This document shows positions 54,238-63,042 of a DNA stretch of 64,000 nt, one piece after another; the first letter of the stretch is position 1, and every line of letters starts with the position of its first letter. Location of the stretch: contig JAUNHC010000018.1 in assembly GCA_030524175.1 (NCBI GenBank), forward strand, positions 44,135 to 108,134. Reading direction: 5' to 3'. This DNA is from Eubacteriales bacterium (GTDB lineage: Bacteria; Bacillota; Clostridia; Lachnospirales; Lachnospiraceae). The notes under the pieces were generated by a model that made no database searches, was not told the origin of the DNA, and saw only the letters and a program-made list of their open reading frames with translations. The translations under genes were made by a program, and so were the position numbers.

Positions 54238-54327
54238 ATCACGCCTCCTGTTCCATAAATCCTGGAAATCTGTTTCCCATCGGTCCGGTAAATATGCGAC
54301 ATTTCAGGCAACCTGCCTGTTACGTAT

Positions 54328-55647
54328 TTACTTCTCATCAAGCTTCAGAAGCTCTACCTTTTTGCCTTCCAGAATCATATTTGTAGTACGAACAGCACAC
54401 ATCTTGCCGCACATGGAACAGGTATGACGGTCACTTGGGGGAGTTTCCTCATAGTACCTCCTGGCCTTTTCCTCATCTATTGCCAGGGAAAACATCTCTT
54501 CCCAGTCCATCTTATGCCGGGCAGCGGCCATCTTATTGTCAGCCTCTCTTGCACCCTTCACCCCTTTTGCAATATCAGCTGCATGGGCTGCTATTTTTGT
54601 TGCAATGATTCCTTCCTTCACATCATCCAGGTCAGGAAGACGAAGGTGCTCTGCCGGTGTCACATAGCAAAGAAAATCTGCACCGCTGGCCGCTGCGATA
54701 GCCCCTCCGATCGCTGATGTAATATGATCATAACCAGGGGCAATATCTGTGACCAAAGGCCCCAGCACATAAAAGGGAGCATTGTGGCAAAGGCGCTTCT
54801 CCATTTTCATATTTGCCGCAATCTCATCCATAGCCATATGTCCCGGTCCTTCCACCATTACCTGCACATCCTTTTCCCAGGCACGCAAAGTAAGATTGCC
54901 AAGCTCTATCAATTCACACAGCTGGCCTGCATCTGAGCTGTCATCAAGACATCCCGGACGAAGGGCATCTCCCAGGCTGATGGTCACATCATAACGGCGC
55001 AGGATTTCCAGCACATCATCATAAAATTCAAAAAAAGGATTCTCATTTCCTGTCATCTCCATCCAGGCAAATAAAAGGGAACCGCCCCGGGACACAATAT
55101 TCATCTTTCTCTTATCCCTTTTAAAAGCCTCCACAGTCCTGCGGTTAATCCCTGCATGGATCGTCATAAAATCCACGCCTTCCTTTGCATGGGCTTCAAT
55201 GACCTTCAGAAAATCCTGTGCCGTAATCTCAAGCAAATCCTTTTCCAGATACCCAATAGCGTCATACATAGGCACAGTTCCTATCATAGCCGGCGATTTC
55301 CTGATCAGCTCCTTACGAAACACATTTGTTTTTCCATAATTGCTCAGATCCATAATAGATTCCGCACCGTATTTCAGCGCCATATCCACCTTTTCCATTT
55401 CCATCTCATAATCCTTGCAGTCACCTGAAATTCCCAGATTGACATTAATCTTTGTGTTCAGCCCTGTTCCGATACCCTCCGGAGACAGAGAACTGTGATA
55501 AATGTTTGCAGGGATAGCAACTTGTCCGCTGGCAACCATCTCCCGCAGCATCTCCACATCCATATCTTCCTTTGCAGACACAACTTCCATTTCAGGGGTA
55601 ATAAACCCTTTTTTTGCAGCTTCCATCTGGGTGCTGTACTCTTTCAT
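54328..55647 (-). CDS. thiC: Phosphomethylpyrimidine synthase ThiC
   Basis: 439 residues. Radical SAM-like enzyme that turns aminoimidazole ribotide into HMP-P. Core motifs [36 protein letters not shown] and the C-terminal iron-sulfur motif CSMCGKMC are visible. The ATG at 55647 is 12 bases from AAGGAGG; a TTG two codons upstream has better spacing and may be the true start. First gene of the thi operon, under a TPP riboswitch. Confidence 0.95.
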   Translation of the reverse strand: MKEYSTQMEAAKKGFITPEMEVVSAKEDMDVEMLREMVASGQVAIPANIYHSSLSPEGIGTGLNTKINVNLGISGDCKDYEMEMEKVDMALKYGAESIMDLSNYGKTNVFRKELIRKSPAMIGTVPMYDAIGYLEKDLLEITAQDFLKVIEAHAKEGVDFMTIHAGINRRTVEAFKRDKRKMNIVSRGGSLLFAWMEMTGNENPFFEFYDDVLEILRRYDVTISLGDALRPGCLDDSSDAGQLCELIELGNLTLRAWEKDVQVMVEGPGHMAMDEIAANMKMEKRLCHNAPFYVLGPLVTDIAPGYDHITSAIGGAIAAASGADFLCYVTPAEHLRLPDLDDVKEGIIATKIAAHAADIAKGVKGAREADNKMAAARHKMDWEEMFSLAIDEEKARRYYEETPPSDRHTCSMCGKMCAVRTTNMILEGKKVELLKLDEK

Positions 55648-55743
55648 AATCAACTGAATCCTCCTTAGATTTTTCCGTCCGGTCACACACAGGGCAGGAA
55701 GGTTTTGGCTTACAGCAGCGAAATCCTCCCGCCACTGTAAAAT

Positions 55744-55777
55744 CAAAAAACTCCCGCCAGGAACCCTGACAGGAGTG
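55744..55777 (-). terminator. Regulatory terminator of the TPP riboswitch
   Basis: Minus strand ACTCCTGTCAGG-GTT-CCTGGCGGGAG then TTTTTTG. It lies between the aptamer and thiC, so ligand binding likely stops transcription here. Confidence 0.85.
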
Positions 55778-55830
55778 TAAAATACGCGAAAAATTATATG
55801 CGTGTACACAAAATAACCGCGGCCTGTAAT

Positions 55831-55922
55831 GTTCCCTACGCTGGCATTATCCAGATCAGGTTAATGGGTTTAAAAACGAATCAGTTTTAATCTCAGCCGG
55901 CTTTCACCAGCTCCCCGTTGTT
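55831..55922 (-). ncRNA. TPP riboswitch (THI element)
   Basis: Minus strand has GGGGAGC, CTGAGA, ACCC, then ACCTGATCTGGATAATGCC and AGCGTAGGGAA: the conserved TPP aptamer with both ligand-binding arms. The P3 arm is short. It controls thiC and the whole operon. Confidence 0.95.
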
Positions 55923-55929
55923 ATGGTAT

Positions 55930-55957
55930 AGTGTAGCAGATTGTTGGGATTTGTCAA
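55930..55957 (-). promoter_or_regulatory. thi operon promoter
   Basis: Minus strand TTGACA (55952-55957), 16 bases, TACACT (55930-55935), just before the riboswitch. Confidence 0.6.
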
Positions 55958-55985
55958 GATAAAAATATACTTGAGTTTCCGCACA

Positions 55986-56180
55986 CACAGGTTTGAAACG
56001 CTTGTCCAGCTTATGGCGCGCTATTACAACACAACGAAGCTGGCGGCAAGAAAACGTCTAGTCGAGCTAGGTTATCACGAGGCCAAAGGCATCGGCAACT
56101 ATGCAGACGGAAAGGCTATCCCTGCTCTCTCCTGTGCCAACGGCGTGCTTGGCCGAAACCAGACCTTCCTCATTGGACTA
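55986..56180 (+). pseudogene. Remnant resembling an ImmA/IrrE-type protein C-terminus
   Basis: HRFETLVQLMARYYNTTKLA, then RKRLVELGYHEAKG and ALSCANGVLGRNQTFLI resemble the C-terminal part of ImmA/IrrE-family proteins. There is no start region or HExxH motif, and the frame runs into unrelated sequence. Weak call. Confidence 0.4.
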
Positions 56181-56183
56181 AAT

Positions 56184-56545
56184 CCACAGAATGACAAAAA
56201 TAACCCAATACCAGGAATCAAATGCTGTCCCACACAAAACAGTCAGAACGAAAAACACGAACACATGGGCAAAACGGCGAAGCTTACAGTTAATTTTGTT
56301 TACACTTTCTGTGTCGTTGGATAGGCTACTGTGTTTTGTCAGCAGCTCCGCCAGTCACCGGCTAAACACAGCTGCGTGGATACCATCCTGGTGGGACAGA
56401 CAGGTCATGAAAAGGAACCATAGAAATAGAACAATATATCTTATTCAGCCAACTCCGACTACATATGACTTACGTACTTCACAGCTTAGTCCACTATAGA
56501 AATCATATCGTACCTAGTATTCTGCACATAGCCAGTTCTATATCC
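56184..56545 (-). pseudogene. Decayed copy of the VanZ-like gene
   Basis: The DNA matches 58238-58612 at most positions with several indels (for example the segment near 56337 lacks about 30 bases present near 58400), and no long frame survives on the minus strand. The homology continues beyond the gene into the upstream non-coding DNA, so a whole segment was duplicated. Confidence 0.75.
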
Positions 56546-56559
56546 TTTTCAGACGTAAT

Positions 56560-56610
56560 TTCGTCCGCACCATTCCCCTTTTCGTCCGAAACCAGTAAAA
56601 ATCGGACGAA
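56560..56610. repeat. CGGACGAA boxes after fic
   Basis: TTCGTCCG at 56560-56567 and 56581-56588 and CGGACGAA at 56603-56610, the same 8-mer as the two boxes in the fic promoter. Confidence 0.65.
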
Positions 56611-56615
56611 TCGTT

Positions 56616-57683
56616 TTAATCTTCAACAGCGTCTCTTCTCACATAGTAAGTGCCTTTACCTGCACCACATTTTACAATCTCACTTTCATCCGCAAGCCGT
56701 TTAATGGCTGCCAATACCGCCGTTCGTCCCACACTGGGGCATCCGGCCATTACTTCAGCACTTGTCGTCTTACCGATTTTCTGAAGCATAAACGCTTTGA
56801 CTATGTCATATGCTGTACTTTTTTTTCTGCTAGCGCTCATCATGCCAACACGCTCTTCAAATTCCACATAACAAGCAAGTATCACCTGTAACATATACTT
56901 AATGAATGGTATCGGATCATTTTTTTCCTCGTGCCATCCGGCATCAGCACCCCCCAGTACATCATAGTATACATCTTTGGTTTTTTCAATTTGATGCTCA
57001 ATACTGATGTACTTACCAACCTCGTACCCATTCTGATAAAGCAACAGCAGCGTGAGCAGTCTGCTCATGCGTCCGTTTCCATCATTAAACGGATGGATGC
57101 ACAGAAAATCACAGATGAATGTTGGAATAAGAATCAATGGATCGACCTTTTCCATTGAGATTGCATATTCGTAACTCTTACATATTGCCTCGATTGCATC
57201 CGGAGTTTCATAAGGAGCCACAGGAGTAAAGCGGGTAACCTGCGTACCATCCGACTTCGTTTCGTTAATATAGTTTTGTACATTCTTGAAACTGCCTCCA
57301 TAGGAAAGTCCCGCGCGTTTCAGCAAATCCCTGTGCAGTTGCAGAATGTACGTGGGACGAATCGAAATGAAGTTATGGTTCTCGTGAATAGTGTTCAGCA
57401 CATCACGGTATCCCAAAATCTCACTTTCATCCCTGTTCCGCGGAGTGGTTTTTTCATTAACCAACTGCTTGATTCTGGTGCTGGTTGTCACAATCCCTTC
57501 GATTTTATTGGATGCCTCGGTACTCTGTATCCGGGCAATTTCCACCAACCGCTCCAATTCCACAGGCTTCTGCCTGATAAATAGCTCCTGACGGCCTTTG
57601 CACTCATGGATTTTTGCGATATAGGACAGAGTTTCTGAATCCCACATCTTATCCGCCAACTTCATATAATCAAAATTTCTCAC
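56616..57683 (-). CDS. Fic-domain protein (AMP transferase-like) with C-terminal winged helix
   Basis: 355 residues. Fic motif HPFNDGNGR (His197) is complete, and the N-terminal inhibitory motif SNKIEG (Ser58-Glu62) shows a self-inhibited class II Fic. The C-terminal 80 residues (SAEVMAGCPSVGRTAVLAAIKRLADE) form a winged helix, so it may bind DNA. The GTG start at 57683 has GGAGG 6 bases upstream. Repeated CGGACGAA boxes lie at both flanks. No toxin-antitoxin partner is adjacent. Confidence 0.92.
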   Translation of the reverse strand: MRNFDYMKLADKMWDSETLSYIAKIHECKGRQELFIRQKPVELERLVEIARIQSTEASNKIEGIVTTSTRIKQLVNEKTTPRNRDESEILGYRDVLNTIHENHNFISIRPTYILQLHRDLLKRAGLSYGGSFKNVQNYINETKSDGTQVTRFTPVAPYETPDAIEAICKSYEYAISMEKVDPLILIPTFICDFLCIHPFNDGNGRMSRLLTLLLLYQNGYEVGKYISIEHQIEKTKDVYYDVLGGADAGWHEEKNDPIPFIKYMLQVILACYVEFEERVGMMSASRKKSTAYDIVKAFMLQKIGKTTSAEVMAGCPSVGRTAVLAAIKRLADESEIVKCGAGKGTYYVRRDAVED

Positions 57684-57701
57684 ATTTTACCTCCGGGTTT
57701 A

Positions 57702-57782
57702 GGTGGAGTATTCATCCACCCTATTCGTTCTTTCATCCACATTATATTATAAATCGGACGAATAATCAAGCTAGCGGACGAA
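57702..57782 (-). promoter_or_regulatory. fic promoter with CGGACGAA boxes and GGTGGA/TCCACC palindrome
   Basis: Minus strand TTGATT (57764-57769), 17 bases, TATAAT (57741-57746). CGGACGAA occurs at 57755-57762, inside the spacer, and at 57775-57782. The palindrome GGTGGA-N7-TCCACC (57702-57720) and a repeated TTCATCCAC (57711 and 57732) lie downstream. A likely autoregulated operator. Confidence 0.7.
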
Positions 57783-57881
57783 TAATTCACCGACGTTTGG
57801 ATTTTACTATTGTGGTTTATTGCCGGATGAAATAGCTGAAGCCTATTTGACCAACATGGAATTCGACTACTTTACCAAATC

Positions 57882-58007
57882 ATGAAAGACGCCGACGCTC
57901 TGGATTGGGTCAGGTTCGGTATCAAACATCTGAATGTGAATTACCTCCGACTGCCTATTTCTCACAAGCTGGTCCGTTTGGCAGTCACCGCACTCAGGGA
58001 CATCTAG
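57882..58007 (+). pseudogene. Fragment of an HD-domain-like protein
   Basis: A 41-codon frame reads MKDADALDWVRFGIKHLNVN and YLRLPISHKLVRLAV, then TAG. KDADALD-VR is a motif I associate with HD-type phosphohydrolases of this bacterial group; nothing in frame precedes it. Low-confidence remnant. Confidence 0.45.
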
Positions 58008-58113
58008 CTATAAACACAGTCCTCATACTTTCTTCAAAACATCATGACGCCATCCGCAAAGAGTATCATTTGCTCCTGCGGAGGGCCTTCCGTTATATAC
58101 TTATATGCTTTCA

Positions 58114-58518
58114 TTATATTTTCCACACCAGAGTCAGCAAAAACCCAAATCCCACGCCAATGAGGTTAAGCCCTACATCATACCAAGAGAAATGCCTGCC
58201 CTCGATCCAAGGCTTGGTCGTCTCATCTGCCCATGCCCACAGGATGACAAAGATAATCCAATACCAGAAATCAAAAACCATCCCACATAAAACCGTCAAA
58301 ACAAAAAATACAAACACATAGGCAAAGCGGCGAATCTTACCGTTGATTTTGTTTACCTCTTCTGTGTCACTGGATGAGACACTGTGTTTTGTCAGAAGCT
58401 CCGATAACTTCGTCAGCAGCTCCGCCAGTCTCCGGCTGAACACAGCCGTATGGATACCGTCCTGGTGGGATAGATAGGTCATGAAAAGGAACCAAAAGAA
58501 TAGAACGATATATCGCAA
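58114..58518 (-). CDS. VanZ-like small membrane protein
   Basis: 134 residues with three or four hydrophobic segments; ILWAWADETTKPWIEGRHFSWYDVGLNLIGVGFGF fits the VanZ/phosphotransbutyrylase family. TTG start at 58518 with GGAGG 7 bases upstream. It contains a short internal repeat (LAELLTK-LSELLTK) that the decayed copy at 56184-56545 lacks. Confidence 0.75.
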   Translation of the reverse strand: MRYIVLFFWFLFMTYLSHQDGIHTAVFSRRLAELLTKLSELLTKHSVSSSDTEEVNKINGKIRRFAYVFVFFVLTVLCGMVFDFWYWIIFVILWAWADETTKPWIEGRHFSWYDVGLNLIGVGFGFLLTLVWKI

Positions 58519-58605
58519 TCGACCACCTCCAACTACTTACATACTTCACAGCTTATTCCACTGTAGAAGTCATATCATACCACAGTATTCTGCACATAGC
58601 CGGTT

Positions 58606-59299
58606 CTATTCTGTGCTCCTGTATACATTCTTTTCTGCCTTAGCTCTCGTATCCCTTATCACCCCAAGTCGGATAAACACCGGGTATAAATAGCTTGCGC
58701 CAAAGCATCCCAGCTTCTTGGGGCCGGTCATGCCCTCCCCCCCAATATCAATATCTCTTATAGATGCTAACTCCACGGTCGCCCTTGTGATTGATTTCTC
58801 TTTCCGATCCACAAGCATCTCGTTGCCTTTGATTTTATATGTAAACTTCAGTCCTTTGGCTGTGCGAAAGGGATAGGGTTCAAAAAGGATGAGTGCCTTC
58901 CACAGACTTTCAAAATCCGTAATGCCCTTCCACAGCAGCTTTCTTCTGTCGATACTTTCTCAGCTTCTTCGCAGTCACAAAAATTTCATCTGCCTTATAA
59001 GGAAATTTCGTATATGGGAGGTAAGAATTCACAGAGGGCCGGGACAATCCTGTAGCTGACATGATTTCAGAAACACTTTTTCCTTCTCTGTGTAGTTGCA
59101 GCACTTCATCTGCAATATCTGACTCATACACCTCAGCCGTGATCAAAAGTTTCCGTACCTTAATCAGATTGAATTCCAGTTGATCAGCGATCGTTTGCAA
59201 GGATGGTTTGGGAGATACTGCATATGCAGACACCACTGTATCCATTAAATCTGCCATAACAGAACTATAATCATATGATTTCTTCTTTTGTCTTGGCAT
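58606..59299 (-). pseudogene. Frameshifted HTH-containing hypothetical gene
   Basis: From the ATG at 59299 the frame gives a 129-residue N-terminus with a helix-turn-helix (SVSEIMSATGLSRPSVNSYLPYTK) and stops at 58910. The next frame carries straight on with ITDFESLWKALILFEPYPFR, KGNEMLVDRKEKSITRATVE and GPKKLGCFGASYLYPVF to 58606. One base gained or lost near 58918 (a GGG run) would restore one protein of about 230 residues. Confidence 0.7.
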
Positions 59300-59376
59300 C
59301 CACTTCTCCTTATTTCCGTTTCAATCTATATGCAAATACAATCTATAGGGACAGATACATGTTTTGCCCCTACCAT

Positions 59377-60090
59377 TTACTTTCCGCAGCACTGTTTGTA
59401 TTTCTTTCCACTTCCACATGGACACGGTTCGTTTCTTCCGATTTTCCTACTCTTTACAATAGTTTTTCTTGCCTTATTCTTTTGATTACTAGCTTCTGTA
59501 CTTTGTTTTTTACTATACGCCTTGAATTCTGGCAAAGTATCAATATAACGCTGAAGTCTCTTTTCTGCTAAATCATTAGCTTCTTCTGGAATACTTAGTA
59601 AAGGATTTCTGCCATTTCTATATAGCATCTCTAATATAATACCATACGCATTTGCATCAACTTCAACCTCCTGAAAAATATTAGTCAACTGCGAAGTTCC
59701 ACCTTCGTTCCGAACATAATGCTCAAATCCATCTTTCCAGGTTTGTACCACTTCCCTTGGCTCTCTAGTTTTTTTCCCCATTCTCAGTAATTGAATTTGA
59801 TATTGCTGATGTATATGACGCAGTTCGTGAAAAAGGAAAAACTCAACATCATCTTGATGTGCCTCAACCCGGTTTGCAAACCAAACTGCGTTGATAAAAA
59901 CATGTCCCCGACCATCCGATCCTAAAACACTCTCTGCCGCATTGTCCATAGTACCAAATCTTCGACTTGGACAATCATCAAATGTGATATCAATATCGGG
60001 AAGAAGTAAAAAGTTATTTGCAAACCTTACGCAGGTTTCAAATATCGAAGCTTTCTCATTCACTAATTTCATTTGTTCTTCTGTTAACAT
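59377..60090 (-). CDS. Metallopeptidase-like protein with SEC-C zinc motif
   Basis: 237 residues. HELRH (88-92) is an HExxH-type zinc site in a helical domain. The C-terminus ([20 protein letters not shown]) is a SEC-C motif as in SecA. A basic linker joins them. No membrane segment or signal peptide. GGAGG before the ATG. Function unknown. Confidence 0.8.
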   Translation of the reverse strand: MLTEEQMKLVNEKASIFETCVRFANNFLLLPDIDITFDDCPSRRFGTMDNAAESVLGSDGRGHVFINAVWFANRVEAHQDDVEFFLFHELRHIHQQYQIQLLRMGKKTREPREVVQTWKDGFEHYVRNEGGTSQLTNIFQEVEVDANAYGIILEMLYRNGRNPLLSIPEEANDLAEKRLQRYIDTLPEFKAYSKKQSTEASNQKNKARKTIVKSRKIGRNEPCPCGSGKKYKQCCGK

Positions 60091-60114
60091 AGTACCTCCA
60101 TAAAAAAAATCATG

Positions 60115-60396
60115 TTAGAACAGCGGACTCTTATATACGCCATCGCTTACCAGTTTCTTAAAGCTGTCGGCCACGGATGCCTTGTCCTCTGCATTAGTGA
60201 CACCAATCCAACGATCTCTTGATTCGAGCACCTTCACGCATACAGTACCTTCCTTGATCAGGTTATTGATGATAATTGGCAGTAATTACTTGGCTTTCTG
60301 AGGATTCATTCCGCTCTCGGAATCCTCCATCGTTTCGAGGAACTACGCAAAGCCAGTCTCCAGGATATCCGAGAACTTCAGTGTCAATCCCCACAT
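60115..60396 (-). pseudogene. Remnant of a sugar-nucleotidyltransferase C-terminus
   Basis: Reverse strand reads MWGLTLKFSDILETGFA-stop-FLETMEDSESGMNPQKAK-stop-LLPIIINNLIKEGTVCVKVL and RWIGVTNAEDKASVADSFKK to TAA. This resembles the end of glucose-1-phosphate-type nucleotidyltransferases, broken by two stops. Confidence 0.6.
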
Positions 60397-60404
60397 ATTC
60401 ATTT

Positions 60405-61823
60405 CTATCCTTTTTTACGAAATCCTGAAATATATTTTATAATATAACTTCTAAAAGCCCACAAGAAACTAATAAATCCAATAACAATTATTGCATATCT
60501 CACACGCATATACTTATATGTGGCAATAAGAATTGCTACAGCAATTCCTGTAACCAGAAGTGTACCAAACATAAATAAATCATTATAAATCTCTACTTTC
60601 AATACTTTAGTTGTAATAAAATAATGCAAAAAAAGTAACATAATATAACTACACAAAGTTGTGTACGCTGCAGCGGTAAATCCGTATATCGGTATAAATA
60701 TTGCATTTAGTATAATATTCATAACAGCTGCAAGAACAGTTCCGTATGATGTATATTTTGTTTTCTTAAGGTGCATTTCAACATTTACATAGTGTGTATA
60801 CACATATTGGCACAATATACCCATTACAATAGGCGCAACGCAATATACACCCGAAGCGTATTTTACTCCGCCCAAGATTGCTATGGCTTCTGGTGCTAAT
60901 GCCACACAAGCTAATGAGACATAGCACCCTAAAATAATTACCCACTTTACATTCCTTCTTATCTCCTCGTACTTTTTTGCATAGAACGTATCATGAAACC
61001 AAGGAAGCCATCCATCAGCAACGGCATTAGTAATTATTGAAATCATCACCCCATAATTATACACAAGACTATATATACCGGCATCTGATGAACCACAAAT
61101 TTTGGTGATAAATATCCTATCCGATTGAGCAAGTATATTCAGAGATACCGTGTGAATTATAAGTGGGCCAGACAGTCTTGCACCGTATTTCCAGTATTCC
61201 TTATTTACATGAAGATTTCCTCGTTTTAAAGATAATATCCAAAACACCGAAGAAAGAATAACAGTAGGGATAACAATTCCGATCATTCGATATGTAGCCA
61301 TATCCCCATCAAAAGTAAACATCAAAATCAGCGATAGTATAACGGTTGACAATGCTATATACCAAGCTATAGCTATGTTTTCTTTATATCTATACCTGTA
61401 ACGACATCCATTTTGATAAAAATTAATCGCTGGTGTAAAAAAAAGATATAAGATTAGAAATACAACCCCAATAACACTTATTTCCAGAAAATTAGAAATT
61501 GATTCTACAAAAAACAAAGTGATTATACTCAAAATTCCAGTAACAAGAGCCGATAAAAGCTGCATTGAACCAATATAATTATCTAATTTATCCGGATAAT
61601 CCAGTTTTGCTCTCCCTATACTATAGGTTAAATTAAGGGTACAGAACGTCAGTAAAATGGAATACCATGAAGTAAAATTTGAAACTTGGCCATATTCCGA
61701 TGTGGACATGATTCTTGCAAAAATTGGAGTTGTGATGATTGAAATAGCCTTTACCATAACAGAAGAAACCACATACCAAACACCAGCCTTTAGAGCTGTC
61801 CCCTTGCTCGTATCCTCACTCAA
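60405..61823 (-). CDS. Polysaccharide flippase (Wzx/RfbX-like)
   Basis: 472 residues with about 14 membrane segments and MATE/MOP-superfamily features (WYVVSSVMVKAISIITTPIFARIMSTSEYGQVSNF at the N-terminus, IYSLVYNYGVMISIITNAVADGWLPWFHD in the middle). Flips lipid-linked oligosaccharide units. TTG start at 61823, two bases after the preceding stop; GGAGG is 13 bases away. Part of a surface-glycan cluster. Confidence 0.9.
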   Translation of the reverse strand: MSEDTSKGTALKAGVWYVVSSVMVKAISIITTPIFARIMSTSEYGQVSNFTSWYSILLTFCTLNLTYSIGRAKLDYPDKLDNYIGSMQLLSALVTGILSIITLFFVESISNFLEISVIGVVFLILYLFFTPAINFYQNGCRYRYRYKENIAIAWYIALSTVILSLILMFTFDGDMATYRMIGIVIPTVILSSVFWILSLKRGNLHVNKEYWKYGARLSGPLIIHTVSLNILAQSDRIFITKICGSSDAGIYSLVYNYGVMISIITNAVADGWLPWFHDTFYAKKYEEIRRNVKWVIILGCYVSLACVALAPEAIAILGGVKYASGVYCVAPIVMGILCQYVYTHYVNVEMHLKKTKYTSYGTVLAAVMNIILNAIFIPIYGFTAAAYTTLCSYIMLLFLHYFITTKVLKVEIYNDLFMFGTLLVTGIAVAILIATYKYMRVRYAIIVIGFISFLWAFRSYIIKYISGFRKKG

Positions 61824-61825
61824 TT

Positions 61826-63025
61826 CTACTTCGACGCCTCCTGCAAAATCTTTTCTACAACCTCTCTAATAACTCCTCTCCCGCCCTTAGCTTTGGTTAC
61901 ATAATCCGCAGCTGCTTTCACTTGCGGCATTGCATCGGCAGGCGCGCATCCTAAACCAACCATTTTAATAGTATCCAAGTCATTTATATCGTCCCCCATA
62001 TAAGCGACATTCTCTAGTTCAACATGAAACTGTTCACAGAGTCTCTTTACAGCGTACACCTTATCCTTACACCCCGCTTCAAATACATCTAATTTCAGTT
62101 TCTCTGCCCGTCGCCTATTAAGTTCAACAGATTCTGATGTAACAATTCCAGTAATGATGCCTTTTCCACGAAGTAACGCAAATCCCATACCATCCCTGGT
62201 ATTGAATTTCTTTAACTCATCTCCATGCTCGGAGTAGTACATTCCTCCATCGGTTAGGCACCCATCGCAATCCGTAAGGAACATCTTGATTTCAGGAACA
62301 GCTTTCTTTTCTTCAGCAATTATCTTCTCTTCAACCAAACCATTCTTCCGCATCAACGCTTCAATAATGATCCAGTCACTTGGCTCATCGATTTCAAATG
62401 CACTGTCCTCGCACATCTCATAAGCCTTAATGTTGCCAGAGACACGGTTCTGATACTTAAGCACATCAAACTTTGAGGAGATATAAAACGCACCGTTCTC
62501 CATCATATACCCGTCAAACTCTTGCCGGCGAGGACGATGGAATACATCGTAATTACTTGGGGAGACATTTCCCTTCTCATCCTTATTCCATAGGAATCTA
62601 TACTGGCGAACGACCGAGAGTACAGAATCCGTCCCCTCGGTGTTGAACAGTTCAAATCCACTATCAAGATCGGCAGCGGTCAACATAGGGGATGTAGCCT
62701 GGACAAGTATGACATTGTCAAACTCATAATTAGCTGCAAACTCAAGCATAGCAAATTCTGTGGAAGCTGTGTCTGATGCCGACTCCGCACTTCTTCCAAT
62801 TACCTGTGCCTTAGAGAAAATTTCTACCTCATCGCCGCACTTGAACGTTTCCACCGTTTCCTTAATCTTATCACTGTCCGTGGCAATATACACAACATCT
62901 ATATACTTACATTGGCATGCAGCCTTTACAGTCCAATAAACAAGCGGCTTACCACAAATAGGCTTTATGTTTTTCAGAGGTATTGATTTACTTCCGCCCC
63001 TTACCGGAATAAATGCTACATTCAT
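61826..63025 (-). CDS. CMP-nonulosonate (sialic-acid-type) synthetase fused to KdsC-like phosphatase
   Basis: 399 residues. Residues 1-228 form an acylneuraminate cytidylyltransferase (AFIPVRGGSKSIPLKNI, ATSPMLTAADLD, MMENGAFYI); residues 245-399 form a HAD phosphatase (FLTDCDGCLTDG with Asp252 and Asp254, TSES, GDDINDLDTIKMVG). The fused phosphatase would remove the 9-phosphate or act on a precursor, then CMP is added. Whether the sugar is Neu5Ac, legionaminate or pseudaminate cannot be told. GGAGG precedes the ATG. Confidence 0.93.
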   Translation of the reverse strand: MNVAFIPVRGGSKSIPLKNIKPICGKPLVYWTVKAACQCKYIDVVYIATDSDKIKETVETFKCGDEVEIFSKAQVIGRSAESASDTASTEFAMLEFAANYEFDNVILVQATSPMLTAADLDSGFELFNTEGTDSVLSVVRQYRFLWNKDEKGNVSPSNYDVFHRPRRQEFDGYMMENGAFYISSKFDVLKYQNRVSGNIKAYEMCEDSAFEIDEPSDWIIIEALMRKNGLVEEKIIAEEKKAVPEIKMFLTDCDGCLTDGGMYYSEHGDELKKFNTRDGMGFALLRGKGIITGIVTSESVELNRRRAEKLKLDVFEAGCKDKVYAVKRLCEQFHVELENVAYMGDDINDLDTIKMVGLGCAPADAMPQVKAAADYVTKAKGGRGVIREVVEKILQEASK

Positions 63026-63042
63026 ATGGCACCTCCATTAAA

